64,000 bases of DNA from Poa pratensis (lineage: Eukaryota > Streptophyta > Magnoliopsida > Poales > Poaceae), in contig CAMZMU010000027.1 of the NCBI GenBank assembly GCA_947311845.1, forward strand, positions 42,620,853 to 42,684,852, written 5' to 3'. The position numbers and the translations under genes are program-made. Shown in pieces: positions 1 through 11,394 of the stretch (its first letter is position 1; every line of letters begins with the position of its first letter). The notes below the pieces were generated by a model, which was given only the letters and a program-made list of their open reading frames with translations, did not search any database and was not told where the DNA came from.

Positions 1-947
1 GTGGTGGAGGATGGAGGAGAAGGAGGATGGAGGAGAAGGAGAGGAGAAGGGGAGAGGAGAAGTGGAGCAGAAGGAAGATGGAGGAGAATGGGAGAGGAGA
101 AGTGGAGAAGATAAAGGAGAGAAGGAGCAAAAGGGGCTCGGCGGGATTAAAATTTCGAATCCCACCAACAATTCTGTGGCGCATCCTTGGCCCATGCGGC
201 ACATAATTTTTATTCCATTTTTTTATTTTTTTTATTTGATTTTGTAGGAAAATTTTGTTTGTTTAATTTTTTTCTTTTGCAATTTGGAGAATATGAGAAT
301 TGCTGAGCGGGTAAACCCGGTGGAAACGAACTCGGGTTTTTCTCTAGTTTTTTTGGCATATTTTTTGCATTATTTCGACGTCGTATGCAAAAGTTATGGA
401 CGTTTTACTATTTTGTTTCGTTTCTTGCAAAAAATGTCAAAATTCATATTTCAAAATTTCTATACCAACTAGACACTAAAACCAAACTATATCTCGAAGT
501 ATTTTATTTATTGATTTTTTTATCATTTCTTTTGCGTGTTGCAACACTAAAAAGGCAATCCACGGGGGTGGGATCTGAGAAGAAAAAAAATCTGTGGTGC
601 ACCTGGGCCTGTGCGCCACAGAATGTCACCTTTCTCTGGCGCACCTGGCCTGGCGCGTCACAAAATGTCACCTTTCTGTGGCGCACATGGCCAGGTGCAT
701 CACAATTGTTTTTCTCAAATCCCACCCGCCGCCCAGATAACTTTTTGTGTCGCACATGGCCTTGTGCACCACAGAAATGTGACTTTCTATGGCGCACCAG
801 ACCTGGTGCGCCAGATTTCTGTGGCGCACACCGTTTTCGTGTCTGTGGTGCACCTAAAACCATGTGCCACGGAATTATTTTCTGTGGCGCATGGCAAAAA
901 GGTACGCCACCGAATGTGTTCCACCTATAAGTGTTTTCCTACTAGTG
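1..947. mobile_element. CACTA (En/Spm) transposon, one end only
   Basis: The right end is the 15-base CACTA terminus, read inward on the minus strand as CACTAGTAGGAAAAC (933-947). Interior to it are imperfect, partly palindromic subterminal repeats, as expected for a CACTA element. One more copy of the repeat occurs near 173-207, so the element reaches at least that far left; its other end is outside the window. No transposase is visible. A purine-rich GGAGAA tract (1-140) may be part of the element or older sequence. The ORFs across this region are frame shadows of the repeats. The three bases after the end (AAG) would be the TSD but cannot be checked. Confidence 0.75.
586..910. repeat. CACTA subterminal repeats
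   Basis: Roughly eight imperfect units built on TGTGGCGCAC and its inverse GTGCGCCACA, separated by short AT-rich spacers such as AATGTCACCTTTC. Adjacent units in opposite orientation can fold into hairpins. In CACTA elements such subterminal arrays are the binding sites for the element's own TNPA-type protein; that role here is inferred. Confidence 0.7.
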
Positions 948-1252
948 AAGAGTGCCTTTCAATTTATCATGTGAATTCTTTTACTTATTGCATATTGCGG
1001 GCGCGGGGTTCTTTTGTTTGCAAAGGTACAAAAACAAATTAGTTTCCCTAACTATGATCTACGATGTTCGTATTTAGCCTACATATGTATGTTTCTTCTT
1101 TTTGTACCTCGATATCTCCAACTTTCTTCACTCGAAAACTGTCCTAGTTCTATCCAGGGCTGGTCTAATGAAAATTGGGTCCGGACAATAGATTTTTTAC
1201 TAAAATTTTATACGTATCTATTTGTTTTTGGCATGTTACAATTTTTACTAAG
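948..1252. other. Short gene-free spacer
   Basis: AT-rich sequence between the CACTA end and the Stowaway MITE. I see no coding potential or repeat structure in it. Confidence 0.5.
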
Positions 1253-1254
1253 TA

Positions 1255-1379
1255 CTCCCTCTGTTTTCAAAATATTGGACTTAGCTTTGTCTAAATATAG
1301 ATGTATATAAACATGTGTGAATGTGTAGATACATCCACATTTAGACAAATCCAAGTCTAGTATTTTGCAATGGAGTGGG
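1255..1379. mobile_element. Stowaway MITE (Tc1/Mariner)
   Basis: A 125-bp element flanked by TA on both sides (1253-1254 and 1380-1381). The left end CTCCCTCTGTTTTCAAAATA pairs with the right end read on the other strand, and the inverted match continues for about 50 bp, so almost the whole element folds into one hairpin. These are the standard features of a grass Stowaway element. No coding capacity. Confidence 0.88.
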
Positions 1380-1381
1380 TA

Positions 1382-2583
1382 TGATTTTCACTTCCGTTAC
1401 TTTCTTAAGGAATAGGTAGGGCAAGCTCCTACAACCATTTTTCTAAAAATATTAAAAACGCAAACCAGCTTCCACGAGGACTTAAACCCGTGTGTCTAGG
1501 TTGTACATTCAACACTCTCCTAACAACTGAGTTAGAGTCAATTCTTTATTAAATATTAGTTGATATGTTTTTGTTTGTACAAAATATCATGGAAAGATAG
1601 TAATATATATTTTATAACAAAACTATGTTTTAAAATATTTTTCTACAATGCATAGTCTATATAAATGATATGTATACATCATAAAGATCTCCGAACATGA
1701 TGTAACAACTATCTCAATAACGATTTCTAGTGTATGAAAAATTACTCATATTTATAGTGTAAAATGAAACAATTTATTCTTTACTCATTTAATTGAAACA
1801 ATATTAATATAAATTGGTGGACACTCGAATATGTTTGTATATGTAACTTTTATATGTCATTTATCTAGTTATACATGTCCACTGACACTTTATTAAAAAT
1901 GGATGGAATTAATCATTCAAATACTTATGTATTGATCTTTATCAATGGCACTGTTGCATTGTCTAATAAAATAATTTTATTTGTACAAACTTACACGATT
2001 TCTGAGACATATTATAAGTAAAAATCATTATGAAAGCTGTGCATTGTTGACTAGAAAAATCATTCATATATTAGGCTCTATTTGGAATCTCCATTTTTTC
2101 TAAAACCAAATGTTATTAATATCATAATATCTCGGTACTGTGAAAGCAATGATTTTTATTTTTTTCCTTCATCAACTTTAGAAAATTAGGGTGGACCACT
2201 TTTTCACATACTTAGAATACTGAGAACACCATAGTTTTCAAAACTACAATATGTTTAGAGAAAAACACCTTTGTTTTTTGGTGATTCAGATACTTCTTGA
2301 TAAAAATTGCCGTAGGCTCAAATTCTGTAGGAACCAACTCGACAAGACAAACTACTCCTGTATTTTCCTTATTCACATTTTGACAATCCTATGATAAAAA
2401 TTATTGTAGGTTTGTACGAAATTCCTATGGAGCAGTTTTTTTTGGTAATACGGAGAGACCCAGCAATGCAACAATATAATGTCGAGAGCTAGCCTAGATA
2501 TCAATAGTGCACACATCTAAAAAGAAAAAGAAAAAGTAAGAAAAAACAAGCCACGTCTACGCGATCAGACCCACAGCAGCAGG
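1382..2583. other. AT-rich gene-free stretch
   Basis: No open frame with protein-like content. The only structure I could pick out is a tRNA-like patch on the minus strand near 1471-1538. The rest is AT-rich sequence with homopolymer runs, probably old degraded TE. Confidence 0.5.
1471..1538 (-). other. tRNA-like sequence (possible SINE head), degenerate
   Basis: On the minus strand the patch contains an A-box-like stretch (TAACTCAGTTGTTAGG) followed about 35 bases later by a B-box-like GGTTTAAGTCC (1478-1488). The order and spacing fit an RNA polymerase III internal promoter. It does not fold into a convincing tRNA by eye, and no A-tail or TSD was found. A decayed tRNA pseudogene or SINE head is the likeliest reading; a chance match is possible. 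Confidence 0.3.
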
Positions 2584-2601
2584 AAACAAACAATCACCAT
2601 T
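2584..2601. repeat. 18-bp TSD of the LINE, left copy
   Basis: AAACAAACAATCACCATT, repeated exactly at 11270-11287. Long, AT-rich duplications of this kind are made by target-primed reverse transcription. Confidence 0.92.
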
Positions 2602-2807
2602 TTTTTTTTTTGAAACCGAGGCAAAAGCTTTGTCTTTTATATTGATATAGAAGGAGCAAAGCAGTACAAGGCCAAGGCCCAAAAAAACAGGGTACAAACG
2701 AAAGGGCGAGGACCACAAGGTGGTCTACCCTTCCTCCTCCCTACAAAAGCAGTCACCCAATACCGTCTAGTCTGTCCGCCAGAAAGATAGTCATGCCGAA
2801 GTAAAAA

Positions 2808-5800
2808 CTACGAGGTGATTTCCGCTAGGTGCTTGGCCCCCGCGAGGACCCAATCCCGACCTTCATTCTTGATTTTCTGGGTGAGGTCGCTTGGCGTGGT
2901 GAACTTGTTGTTGAAGACTCTAGCGTTTCGCTCCTTCCAAATCTCCCAAGTGATGAGGACAATGGCGGTCTTGAGGCCATTAGGATGGGCCGAGGGGCAT
3001 TCCGAGGCCGCCTTCCAGTAGCTTAGCACAGTTGGGCGGTTGACACCCATGCAAAGAGGAATGGCCGGGCAGGATAGTCAGGAAGCCGCATCGTTCCAAA
3101 TAAGCTTGGAGTAGCGGCATTGAAAGAGCAAGTGCCTGACGGTCTCAGGGTGGCATCTGCAAAGCTGACAAGTGGGCTGATGAGGCCACCCGCGGATGGC
3201 CAGCCTGTCTGGCGTCCAGAGCCTATTTTGCACAGCAAGCCAAGCGAAGAAGTGGCACTTTGGGGCGCCCGAAATTTCCAGACAAGCTTATCGAAAGCGC
3301 AGTTGATTGCTCCTAGGAATTGAGCCTTGTACGTAGAGTTCGCGCTATAGAGACCATTTACCGTGAGGGTCTAGGAGATGGCGTCATCCACGTCAGGGGT
3401 GACAGTAGTGTCGTTGACTTTACACCAAAGATGGACGAATTGCATCATGTGATCAGCGGCGAAGGTGTCAATGGACAGATCGGAGACCCACCGGTGGTTC
3501 GCCAAGGCGTCATGGACAGTGCGGCATTTCCTCTTGGAGGTGGAGAAGAGAAGCGGTGCGATAGCCTTAGGGGTGGTCCCCTCCAGCCAAGAAGAGTTCC
3601 AGAAGGATGCTTTGCATCCATCTCCCAGGGTGACCTTGGTGCAAGCATTGAAGAGTTGTCTATCATGCTCATCAATTGGAGTTTCAAAGCCGATCCATGG
3701 TTTGTCCAGGGCGGTCCAAGCCAACCAAAGCCACCTGAGGCGCAGAGCTCTAGCAAATTTCTCCAGGTTAAGAATCCCCAGCCCTCCCAGAGTTTTAGGT
3801 CGACATCATTTGTCCCAATTCACCTTGCATTGGCCCCCGCTGGCGGTTTCCTTGTTTGCCCAAAGCATGCCTCGACTAATCTTGTCGAAAGCCTTGATGG
3901 TGCCCTTTCCCACATTGATGGCCGTGAGGAGAAATAAAGGAATGGCGATGAGCAAGGATTTGACCATAGCAGCGGCGCCGGCTCTGTTAAAGAAACGTCC
4001 ATGCCAGTGACTGAACTTTGACGAAGCTTTATCAATGTATGGTTGCAGATGCACTCTCCGAAGACGGCCCAGGGAGAGAGGGAGTCCCAGGTACTTGATG
4101 GGGAATGAAGCAATTCCGGCAGGGAAGTTCTCAAGCAGGGTCGGCATATCAAGATCATCGCAGCGAATTGGCGCAACAGAGCTCTTGGTGACATTAGTGT
4201 TGAGGCCGGTGACTTCACCGAAGTTTTGGAGTAACGTGGCAAGGTTGTTGACGTCATGCGTGGTCGGCTTCAAAAAATAGCAGCATCGTCCGCATAGAGT
4301 GACAGGCGAAGATCCGCGCATCTTTCGGTGAGAGGCTGGTGGAGACCGGACTCAGTGGCGAGTTCAAGGAGCCTATTGAGGGGGTTGATAGCAATGTCAA
4401 AAAGGAGCGGGGATAGCGGGTCTCCCTGGCGCAGACCGCGACCGTGCATGATGGTTTGCCCCGGAACCCCATTAAGCATGGCACGGGACGTGGAGGAGGT
4501 GAATAAGACGGCGGCCCAGGAACGCCAACGTGTCGGGAAGCCCATGCGTTGCATAATATCCAGGATGTAGTCCCATCGAACTGAGTCAAAGGCCTTAGCG
4601 ATGTCAAGCTTGACAAGGAGGGCCGGAGTTTTGTGTTGGTGCAGCCTTCTGCAGATCCCGCGGACGCTCAAGAAGTTGTCATGAATACTTCGCTTCTTAA
4701 TGAAAGCACTCTGAGTCTGGGAGATGAGGTCGTCCATCTTAGGGCTGAGACGGCAGGCCATGGCCTTGGCAATGATTTTAGGCAGCACGTGGATGAGACT
4801 GATGGGTCTATAATCAGAAACCCCTTCCGCGCCTTCTTTTTTCGGAATAAGAGCAATGTTCGCCGTGTTGATGATGTGGAAGTTGCTTATAGAGAGTTCC
4901 GAGAAAGCGTCGATGACGCGCATAACATCCCCTTTGACAATCTCCCAGCAGGACCGAAACAAGGCCACGGAGAAGCCATCCGGTCCTGGGGCTTTATCAG
5001 CTGGTAGGTCTTTAATTGCTACTTTAATTTCAGCCTCCGAGAAAGGCAGCCCAAGGGAGTCCAGGTCAGAAACAACAGTGTCCATGGCGGCTCAGTTGAA
5101 GTCCAGTTGTCTGACAGGAGGCTGACCGAGAACGGTGGTGAAGTGGTCATGAATAAACTGAGCTTTGTCTTCATGTTTGGAGACCCATCCTTCATTCTTC
5201 CTAAGCCTCAGAATGACATTTCTTCGCCTTCGAGAGTTGACACGCAGATGGAAGAACTTGGTGTTGGCGTCCCCTTCGCGGAGAAAAGAAATTCTGGACG
5301 CTTGCTTTTTACGAGACCTCTCAAGAATCGCCAACCCCATGACTCTTTTCTTCAATGCAGCACAAAGGTTTGCCTCTCCCGGGGATAAAGCACGGAAATC
5401 ATGCGCCTTGTCAAACTGCAGAATGACATCAAGGGCCATGGTAAGTTGCTGCTTGTAATTTGAGAAGAGGCCTTTACTCCAGGATCTGAGAGCTTTGCTG
5501 GTGACTTTGAGCTTGTGGTTAAGGACGTGCACAGGTTGGGTGTGAGTCGTTGGCGCATTCCAAGCAGCAGCAACGGTGTCAGCAAAACCGGGCATGCGGG
5601 GCCAGAAGTTTTCGAAGCGGAAGGAATGAGGCTTGCGAGGGCCACTCTGGTTTGATAGAAGCAACGGGCAGTGGTCCGAAAGAGCTGAAGAGAGCACATT
5701 GAGCACATGATTGTCGAAGGCAAAGTCCCAGCTGGCATTGCAGAAAAATCTGTCGAGCTTGACCAAGGTGGGAGGGGACCGCTCATTGCTCCAAGTAAAC

Positions 5801-6407
5801 TTCCTATTCTGGAGCTTTAATTCCTTGAGCTGACAAGTTGACAGTGCTTGGCGGAACTGACCCATGAGGCGAAGGTTCAGATTGCTGTTATTTTTGTCGG
5901 AGACTGGTAGATGAGGTTGAAATCGCCAAGAACTAGCCACTTTTGATCATCCGTAGGAGCACTTGCTATAGCTTCATCGAGGAAAGATCGCTTGTCCGCA
6001 TCATTACTTAGGCCGTAGATGGTTGTAAGCTTGAAGGAGGTTCCACAGGCTTTGACGAGGATGTCAGCAGAAAGCAGGTGGGCGCCAACATGAATATTGG
6101 AGGCTTGGATGAAATCGTCATTCCAGAGTAGCAAAATCCCCCCTCTAGTTCCAGTGGCTGGCCTGTGCGCAAAGGATCGAAGGCGAAAACCTCCCAAATA
6201 AGCCGCAGTCTGCTGATCAATATCATCCAACTTTGTCTTTTGGAAGCAGGCAATATGACATGGGGTGTCTCGTAGAGTTTCATGGACGATGTCGTTTCTA
6301 GCTTGGTCGTTTAGGCCGCGAGGATTCCAATTGAAGATGTCGAGGTTTGGTCCGATCATGAGGTGGTGGTGCAGTTTACCGAGCCGCAGGTGGAGGGGTG
6401 ATGCCAT
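2808..6407 (-). pseudogene. LINE ORF2: endonuclease-reverse transcriptase, broken
   Basis: Read from 6407 leftward. The N-terminal APE-type endonuclease shows NWNPRGLN, GGILLLW, GDFNLI and, after a frame change near 5.9 kb, KFTWSN, LDRFF and SDHCPL. The reverse transcriptase (5085-4270) has KAPGPDGF, DIAKAFDSV, GLRQGDPLSPLLF and the catalytic YADD. The thumb/connection region follows in another frame (4321-3806), then the domain around FWNSSWLEG (3724-3371) and a zf-RVT-like end with WEIWKERNARVF (3050-2808). A stop near 5.09 kb and several frame changes break the ORF. The endonuclease Glu in the expected QETK motif reads Lys (QKTKLD). This element copied itself by nicking DNA and reverse transcribing its RNA at the nick; this copy cannot. 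Confidence 0.9.
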
Positions 6408-6909
6408 AATTGCCTGGCGTAGTGAAGGGTGAAGCAGATGAAATCTTCAAATGTCGCATGATGATGAAAGCCAGCCAGTCTAAAGTTTAGAGGATGACAA
6501 GCCCATCCCCTGGCGATGAATAAAGCAAGGTTCATAGCAAAGTTCATAAAGGTAGAGAAGCCTGAAGACAAACGAGCGTAGTAAGGCTTGGGACTAAGCA
6601 TGGAGCTCCAAGGGCTGATCAACAGTAGGCGCACCACCCATGGCTATGAGGGCTTCATCAGCGGCAACAACACTGGGCATGTGCAGCTTGAAGAGTGTAG
6701 ACAGAGCTTCAATGGAGTGATCCGGCATCTGATTCTTGTAGTAGTCGAAGTAGGCGTTGCGCGCCTCGATCAGCGAAACCTCCGGCGGTGCGATGCCCAG
6801 CTTCTGGACAAGGACGCCAATGGCTTTGTCCATGGCAGGCAGGCGCGGCTTAGCATTGAGCATGTCGCTTCGGCGCACCCCAGGCTGCTCAGCATGGATA
6901 TCAGCAGCA

Positions 6910-9900
6910 TCAGCAGTCACAACAGGGGGGCACCGGGATGAGGGGCACCGCCACCTTGTCAAAGAGATCATCGATCGTAGCAAAGGCAGGTGCTGCGCCG
7001 CCTTCCTCGCCTTCAGCATCGCCACCAGTGTGGTCATCATCAGTCGCTTCATCAGTTCCTCTTAGAGTTTCTTCATCGAACATGGCATGTGACGTAGCAA
7101 ATTTCCCGGCCAAATTCTTGCCATCCACTGCTAGCGTGATGCTGGCCAGCCCCAGCATGGCCTCCTTGATCAGAGCTTCCCCATCATCAGCCGCATCAGG
7201 GGAGGAAAGAGGATCCAGAGCGACCTGGATGGCCAGCGTGGCTCCTGCATCCTCTTCGTCTTGCGTCAGGGAGTTGTTGATGAGGCCGGGGCTCGTCATG
7301 GTGAGGATTTGCATGGCCTTCACAAGGGGATCACCCACACCCAGGGGCGAGGCAGCACCTGGCGCAGGGGACACCTCCAGCACATCCAGGGAGGAGGGCG
7401 ACACGACGTCCTGTGCCGCGACGGACTCGACCCGAACACCAGGCACAGGAGTGGCATCCACTGCCACTGGCCTAGTCATGAAGCTCGGAGGGCTCAAAGG
7501 CGGCGAGGCGAGGCGTGAAGAAGAAGCCGTGAAGCCCGGAGGGACGGAGTGGATAGCCGTGAGCCAGTCTCGGCAGTACTCGTGGAAGGGAGGCTGCAGC
7601 AGTGGCGCCGCCGCAGCGGGGGCGGGCTCCGAGATTCCAAGGATTTCCGGCAGCGCCGCACGCATAGCCGCCATCCCCGAGCGCATGAGGCCTTGAAGCT
7701 GCACCGTGACTTCCTCGTCGGAGAGAATTGGCTCGATAGCGACGACAGTGGAGCGGAGTGCGGGGGATGCTGCAGGGAACACGAAAGGCGGCAGGGGGTG
7801 TACCATGGGGAGCACTTGGCGGTGGTGGCCATAGCCGCGGCTGGGAGAGCGGTGGTGGCCGTAGCCGCAGCTGGGAGAGCGGCGGCGGGAAGGGCTTCCG
7901 TGCTTGCGTGAATCACGACGCCCTCCTGCCCCAGCATGGCTGCTGGCACTTGGAGCCCGAGCGCTGCTGCGGTGGTCGCGACCACCGTGGTCGCGGCGAT
8001 GGCGGTCGTCGTCTTCGTCGTCATCATGACGAGAGCGGTGGCGGTAGGCATCACGATCGTTGCAGCGGCCCGCCGGCCTAGAGCGGCTCCGGGCGTCACG
8101 GCGTTGCTTGTCCTTGCGCTCGCTTGGAGTGGCGACGCGGTGCTCCTTTGCGTCCGTCTCGTCACGACCCCGGCTGCGCGAGCCGCGGTCGCGGCCAGAG
8201 CCCGCAAGGCGATCGACAACGAGCGGCGGGATGGGCGCGGCGTTGTAGGTGCTGTAGGTGAACTGGGCATCGTCGATGACCCCGAGGTGCCACTCAGGGA
8301 GCGAATACGACGAGGGGCGGAAGTTTGTGAGCTCGGCGCCGCCATCAAGCACCGGGCCAGCGGAGTAGTCCTCCACCGTGTCGACGTGCAACAGAACCTG
8401 GAAGAGTGTGCCCCTCTTCCTCTGATCAGGGCAGTTTTCATCGACACGAACGAGGGACGAGAGGCCGCCCGGCGCTTTGTTGGCGAAGGTACACCACAGA
8501 ACCTTGGGAATGCGGTGGGGATCCGCCATCCACGCCCAGAGGCCGAAGCTTACCGTATTCTCCATGGTCGTGAAGCCATCTTCGAGCCGTTGGACGCCGC
8601 ACTTGCGGGCCAGGAGCTGGTTGACGATGTCGGGGCATCACGCAAATGGGGGGAGGTTGTCGACGTGGAGGTGGACCCTGTAGTAGAGGTCGGCGTTGTA
8701 GGCTTGAGAGACAAAGCGCCAACGCCGGAAATGAATTTCCAGTCCGTAGCGCTTGAAGGTGCCTCTCTTGGCGGAGCGCATGACCTCGTCGCGCAGCCTG
8801 GCGTGGCGAAACTTGACCATGAACGGCTCGGGGAAGTGGTCGCTGACGACGAAGTCGGTGGAGCGCATGTCGAACTCCCGTCAGAAGGCCTCCTCGACGT
8901 CCGTGCGGTCCAGGCCAGAGGGAGGATCCAGGTCCCAGACGACCAGGGCCGAAGCCTCCTGATGTCTACGCATGATTCTATTCTTGTAGACAGTGTTGGG
9001 CCTCCAAGAGCAGAGGTTTGTAGAACAGCAGCAAGTTTCCCTTAAGTGAATTGCCCAAGGTTTATCGAACTCAGGGAGGTAGAGGTCAAAGATATTCCTC
9101 TCAAACAACCCTGCAATTAAGATACAAGAAGTCTCTTGTGTCCCCAACACACCCAATACACTTGTCAGATGTATATGTGTACTAGTTCAGCGAAGAGATA
9201 GTGAAATACAAGTAATATGGATGCTATAAGTAGTAATTGCAATCTGAAATAAAAATGGCAGCAAGCAAACATGTAGCAGAACTTGTTGTAAACGGTGTTT
9301 CAATGCTTAGAATCAAGGCCTAGGGATCATACTTTCACTAGTGGTATCTCTCAACATGTTAGCACAACTGAACGCAAGTAAGTGCTACTCGGGATTATTC
9401 TCCTTCTTGGTGACACAAGAGTACTATGCGTAGGGTTGCAAAAGCACTCCTCAAAGTCTGAGTAAACAAACACCACAATTCTCAAGAATAAGTCATGATA
9501 AATATCTAAATTATTCATAAAGTCACACACAAGTACCCACACTGTCACCTTGATACCGTGTTGTCACAATGACTCCGGAAACTAGATAAAATCACTTGAG
9601 TAGCATAAACATTACATATGAATTCAGCGATACTAGCAATACTCATGATCACATAAAGATCACACCATGGGAGAGAGAGATAAACCACAAAGCTACTGGT
9701 AGAGCCCTCAGCCTCGGGGAGAACCACTCCCTCCTCATCAGGGGAGTCAGCAACGGCGATGAAGATGGCGGTGGAGTTGATGGAGATGGCTCCGGGGGCA
9801 ATTCCCCGTCCCGGCAAGGTACCGGAACACAGACTTCTGTCCCCCGAAACTTGTCGTCGATGGCGGCGGCGCTGCGGAACCCTTGGTGGAATACGACTGA

Positions 9901-11263
9901 TGTTTTTTAGGGTTTTCGCCTCGGGGGGAATAAATAGGCGAATGGGCGATGTCGGTGGAGGTCCGAGGCTTGCTCCCCACATGGCAGCGCGCCAGTGGGC
10001 CCACCCGCGCCATGGGGTGGGGACGGCGCCTCGGTGCCCCCCTTCGTCTCTCCTTCGAACTTCGTGAACGTGTCGGAAAAATAGGAACATGGCATTTTGT
10101 TTCGTCCAATTCCGAGGATATTTGCAGAACAGCTTTTCTGAAACAAAAACAGCAGAAAACAGGAACTGGCACTATGGCATCTTGTTAATAGGTTAGTCCC
10201 AGAAAATGCATAAAAATGCCATGATGTGTGAATAAAACATGTAGCAATTGGTATAATATAAGCATGGAACATAAGAAATTATAGATACGTTGGAGACGTA
10301 TCACCTCCCAGTCCAGCCGCGCCGTGTCGAGGTCGTAGGAGGTGGCCATGACGCAGGTGTCTTCCGGAGTGCGGGTCTCGGGGGCGCCAAGGAACACCAT
10401 GCTTGGTGCGGGGATGCCAGGAGGAGGTGGCGGGGAGGGCGGCAGGGAGCGGCAGCCACGAGCGCGGTGCCCCGAGCGCCCGCAGCGGTCGCAGCAGATG
10501 GGGTCCCTGCACGCCTCGGAGAGATGATCTCGAGCGCGGCAGCGGCGACACCTTTTGCCGAACGGGTTCCGGGCCAGGCGATGGGGGGAGTGGGGGTGGA
10601 GTAGCAGGAGCGGGGACGGTATGGAGAAGCAGCAGCGCGGCGCAGCAATGAAGACCGACGCAATGAAGGCGCATCACTTCGCACCGAAAGCCTCTGATCC
10701 CGCTTGGCGCGGCGGGAGATGACCAGCGTCCACGGTCCTCTGACGGAGAAGGCGTGGAAACAGGGGCAGCTTCATGGCGATGGGACGGGGCAGAGGAGCT
10801 CGGCGTAGGCTTCGTCATAGGGGAGATCGGCGCGGCGTAAATGCGCGGATCCGGCAGCAGGAAGGCCACCGAGCGCAGTTGGCGAAGACGCGTCTTCTCA
10901 TTGAAGGCCGAGGATGTCTTGAGGATGCCAGCGGGGCAGCCCCGCGCCCGCCAGGCCAACATCGCCCTGTTGACCCCGGCGCAGACCGCCGATGGCGGCG
11001 TGGTCAAGATACTGGTGGCGTTCACCTCATGGGGGGCGCGGCGGAGGCGCCGGAGCGACGACGAGGGAGATTGGCGGCCGCTCGATCCAGATCTGTAGCC
11101 CTGAGGAGGGTCAACGCCGAAAAACGCCGGGCGGAAGCCTTGGGGGATGGTTGCCGGAGGCGGCGGGAGCCGATGGGGGCGCAGGGATAGCAGGGGGTGG
11201 CGGCGAGGCGGCCATGGCCGCCGGCGGCGCGTCGCCCTGCGCGTCGCGAGAGCCCGCAACGGT
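6910..11263 (-). pseudogene. LINE ORF1 (nucleic-acid-binding, gag-like), split by a solo LTR
   Basis: The 5' part lies at about 10309-11263 and the 3' part at 6910-8959. The 5' part encodes two CCHC zinc knuckles, CRRCRARDHLSEAC and CDRCGRSGHRARGC (roughly 10450-10555), but not all in one open frame. After the solo LTR comes a conserved-looking stretch (HFPEPFMVKFRHARLRDEV) and a long Arg/Ser/Asp-rich region with GYGHHRSPSR repeats, ending near 6910. When the LTR and one TSD copy are ignored, the reading frame runs across the junction. One in-frame TGA lies about 40 codons past the start of that local frame, near 8880. ORF1 proteins of plant LINEs coat the element RNA; the exact subfamily is not recognised. 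Confidence 0.75.
8960..10303 (-). mobile_element. Solo LTR of a gypsy-type retrotransposon
   Basis: Read on the minus strand it starts TGATACGTCTCCAACGTATC and ends CATGCGTAGACATCA, a TG...CA LTR of 1344 bp. It is flanked by the 5-bp TSD CCTCC (8955-8959 and 10304-10308). There is no internal region or second LTR, so an intact element was reduced by LTR-LTR recombination. From memory, this terminus belongs to a high-copy Triticeae gypsy family, probably Athila-like; the family name is uncertain. It interrupts ORF1 of the surrounding LINE and so is younger than that LINE. Confidence 0.92.
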
Positions 11264-11269
11264 CATTTT

Positions 11270-11287
11270 AAACAAACAATCACCATT
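11270..11287. repeat. 18-bp TSD of the LINE, right copy
   Basis: Exact second copy of the 18-bp sequence at 2584-2601. It fixes the 5' end of the LINE. Confidence 0.92.
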
Positions 11288-11394
11288 GGAGACAACTAGA
11301 AAGAGAAAAAGGTTGATCAAAACGAATTATGTTATGTGCAAACATTTAGGACTTTCAAAACCATAGGAAAAGTTTGTAACCAAGCAGAGAGCTT

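Larger units (their letters stand above)
2602..11269 (-). mobile_element. Full-length LINE (plant L1 type), inactive
   Basis: The element is bounded by an exact 18-bp TSD. Its 3' end is an A-tail, seen as T's from 2602, and its 5' end lies at 11269. It carries ORF1 with CCHC knuckles and a basic, Ser/Arg-rich region, then ORF2 with an APE-type endonuclease, reverse transcriptase and a zf-RVT-like C-terminus. Without the nested solo LTR and its extra TSD copy, the LINE is about 7.3 kb, a usual length for the class. Both ORFs contain stops and frameshifts, so it is a dead copy. Being complete to its 5' end is less common than the usual truncation. Confidence 0.93.

Noticed and set aside
11..247. 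Glu/Gly/Lys-rich 78-codon ORF
   Set aside because: Translation of a purine-rich simple tract, followed by AT-rich sequence. No domain.
385..1042. Overlapping ORFs of 119-181 codons near the left edge
   Set aside because: They run through the CACTA subterminal repeats in several frames on both strands. The protein content is repeat translation.
10279..11259. Long minus-strand ORF of 326 codons in the 5' part of the LINE
   Set aside because: Pro/Arg-rich frame of a GC-rich region. The CCHC knuckles of ORF1 lie in another frame here.
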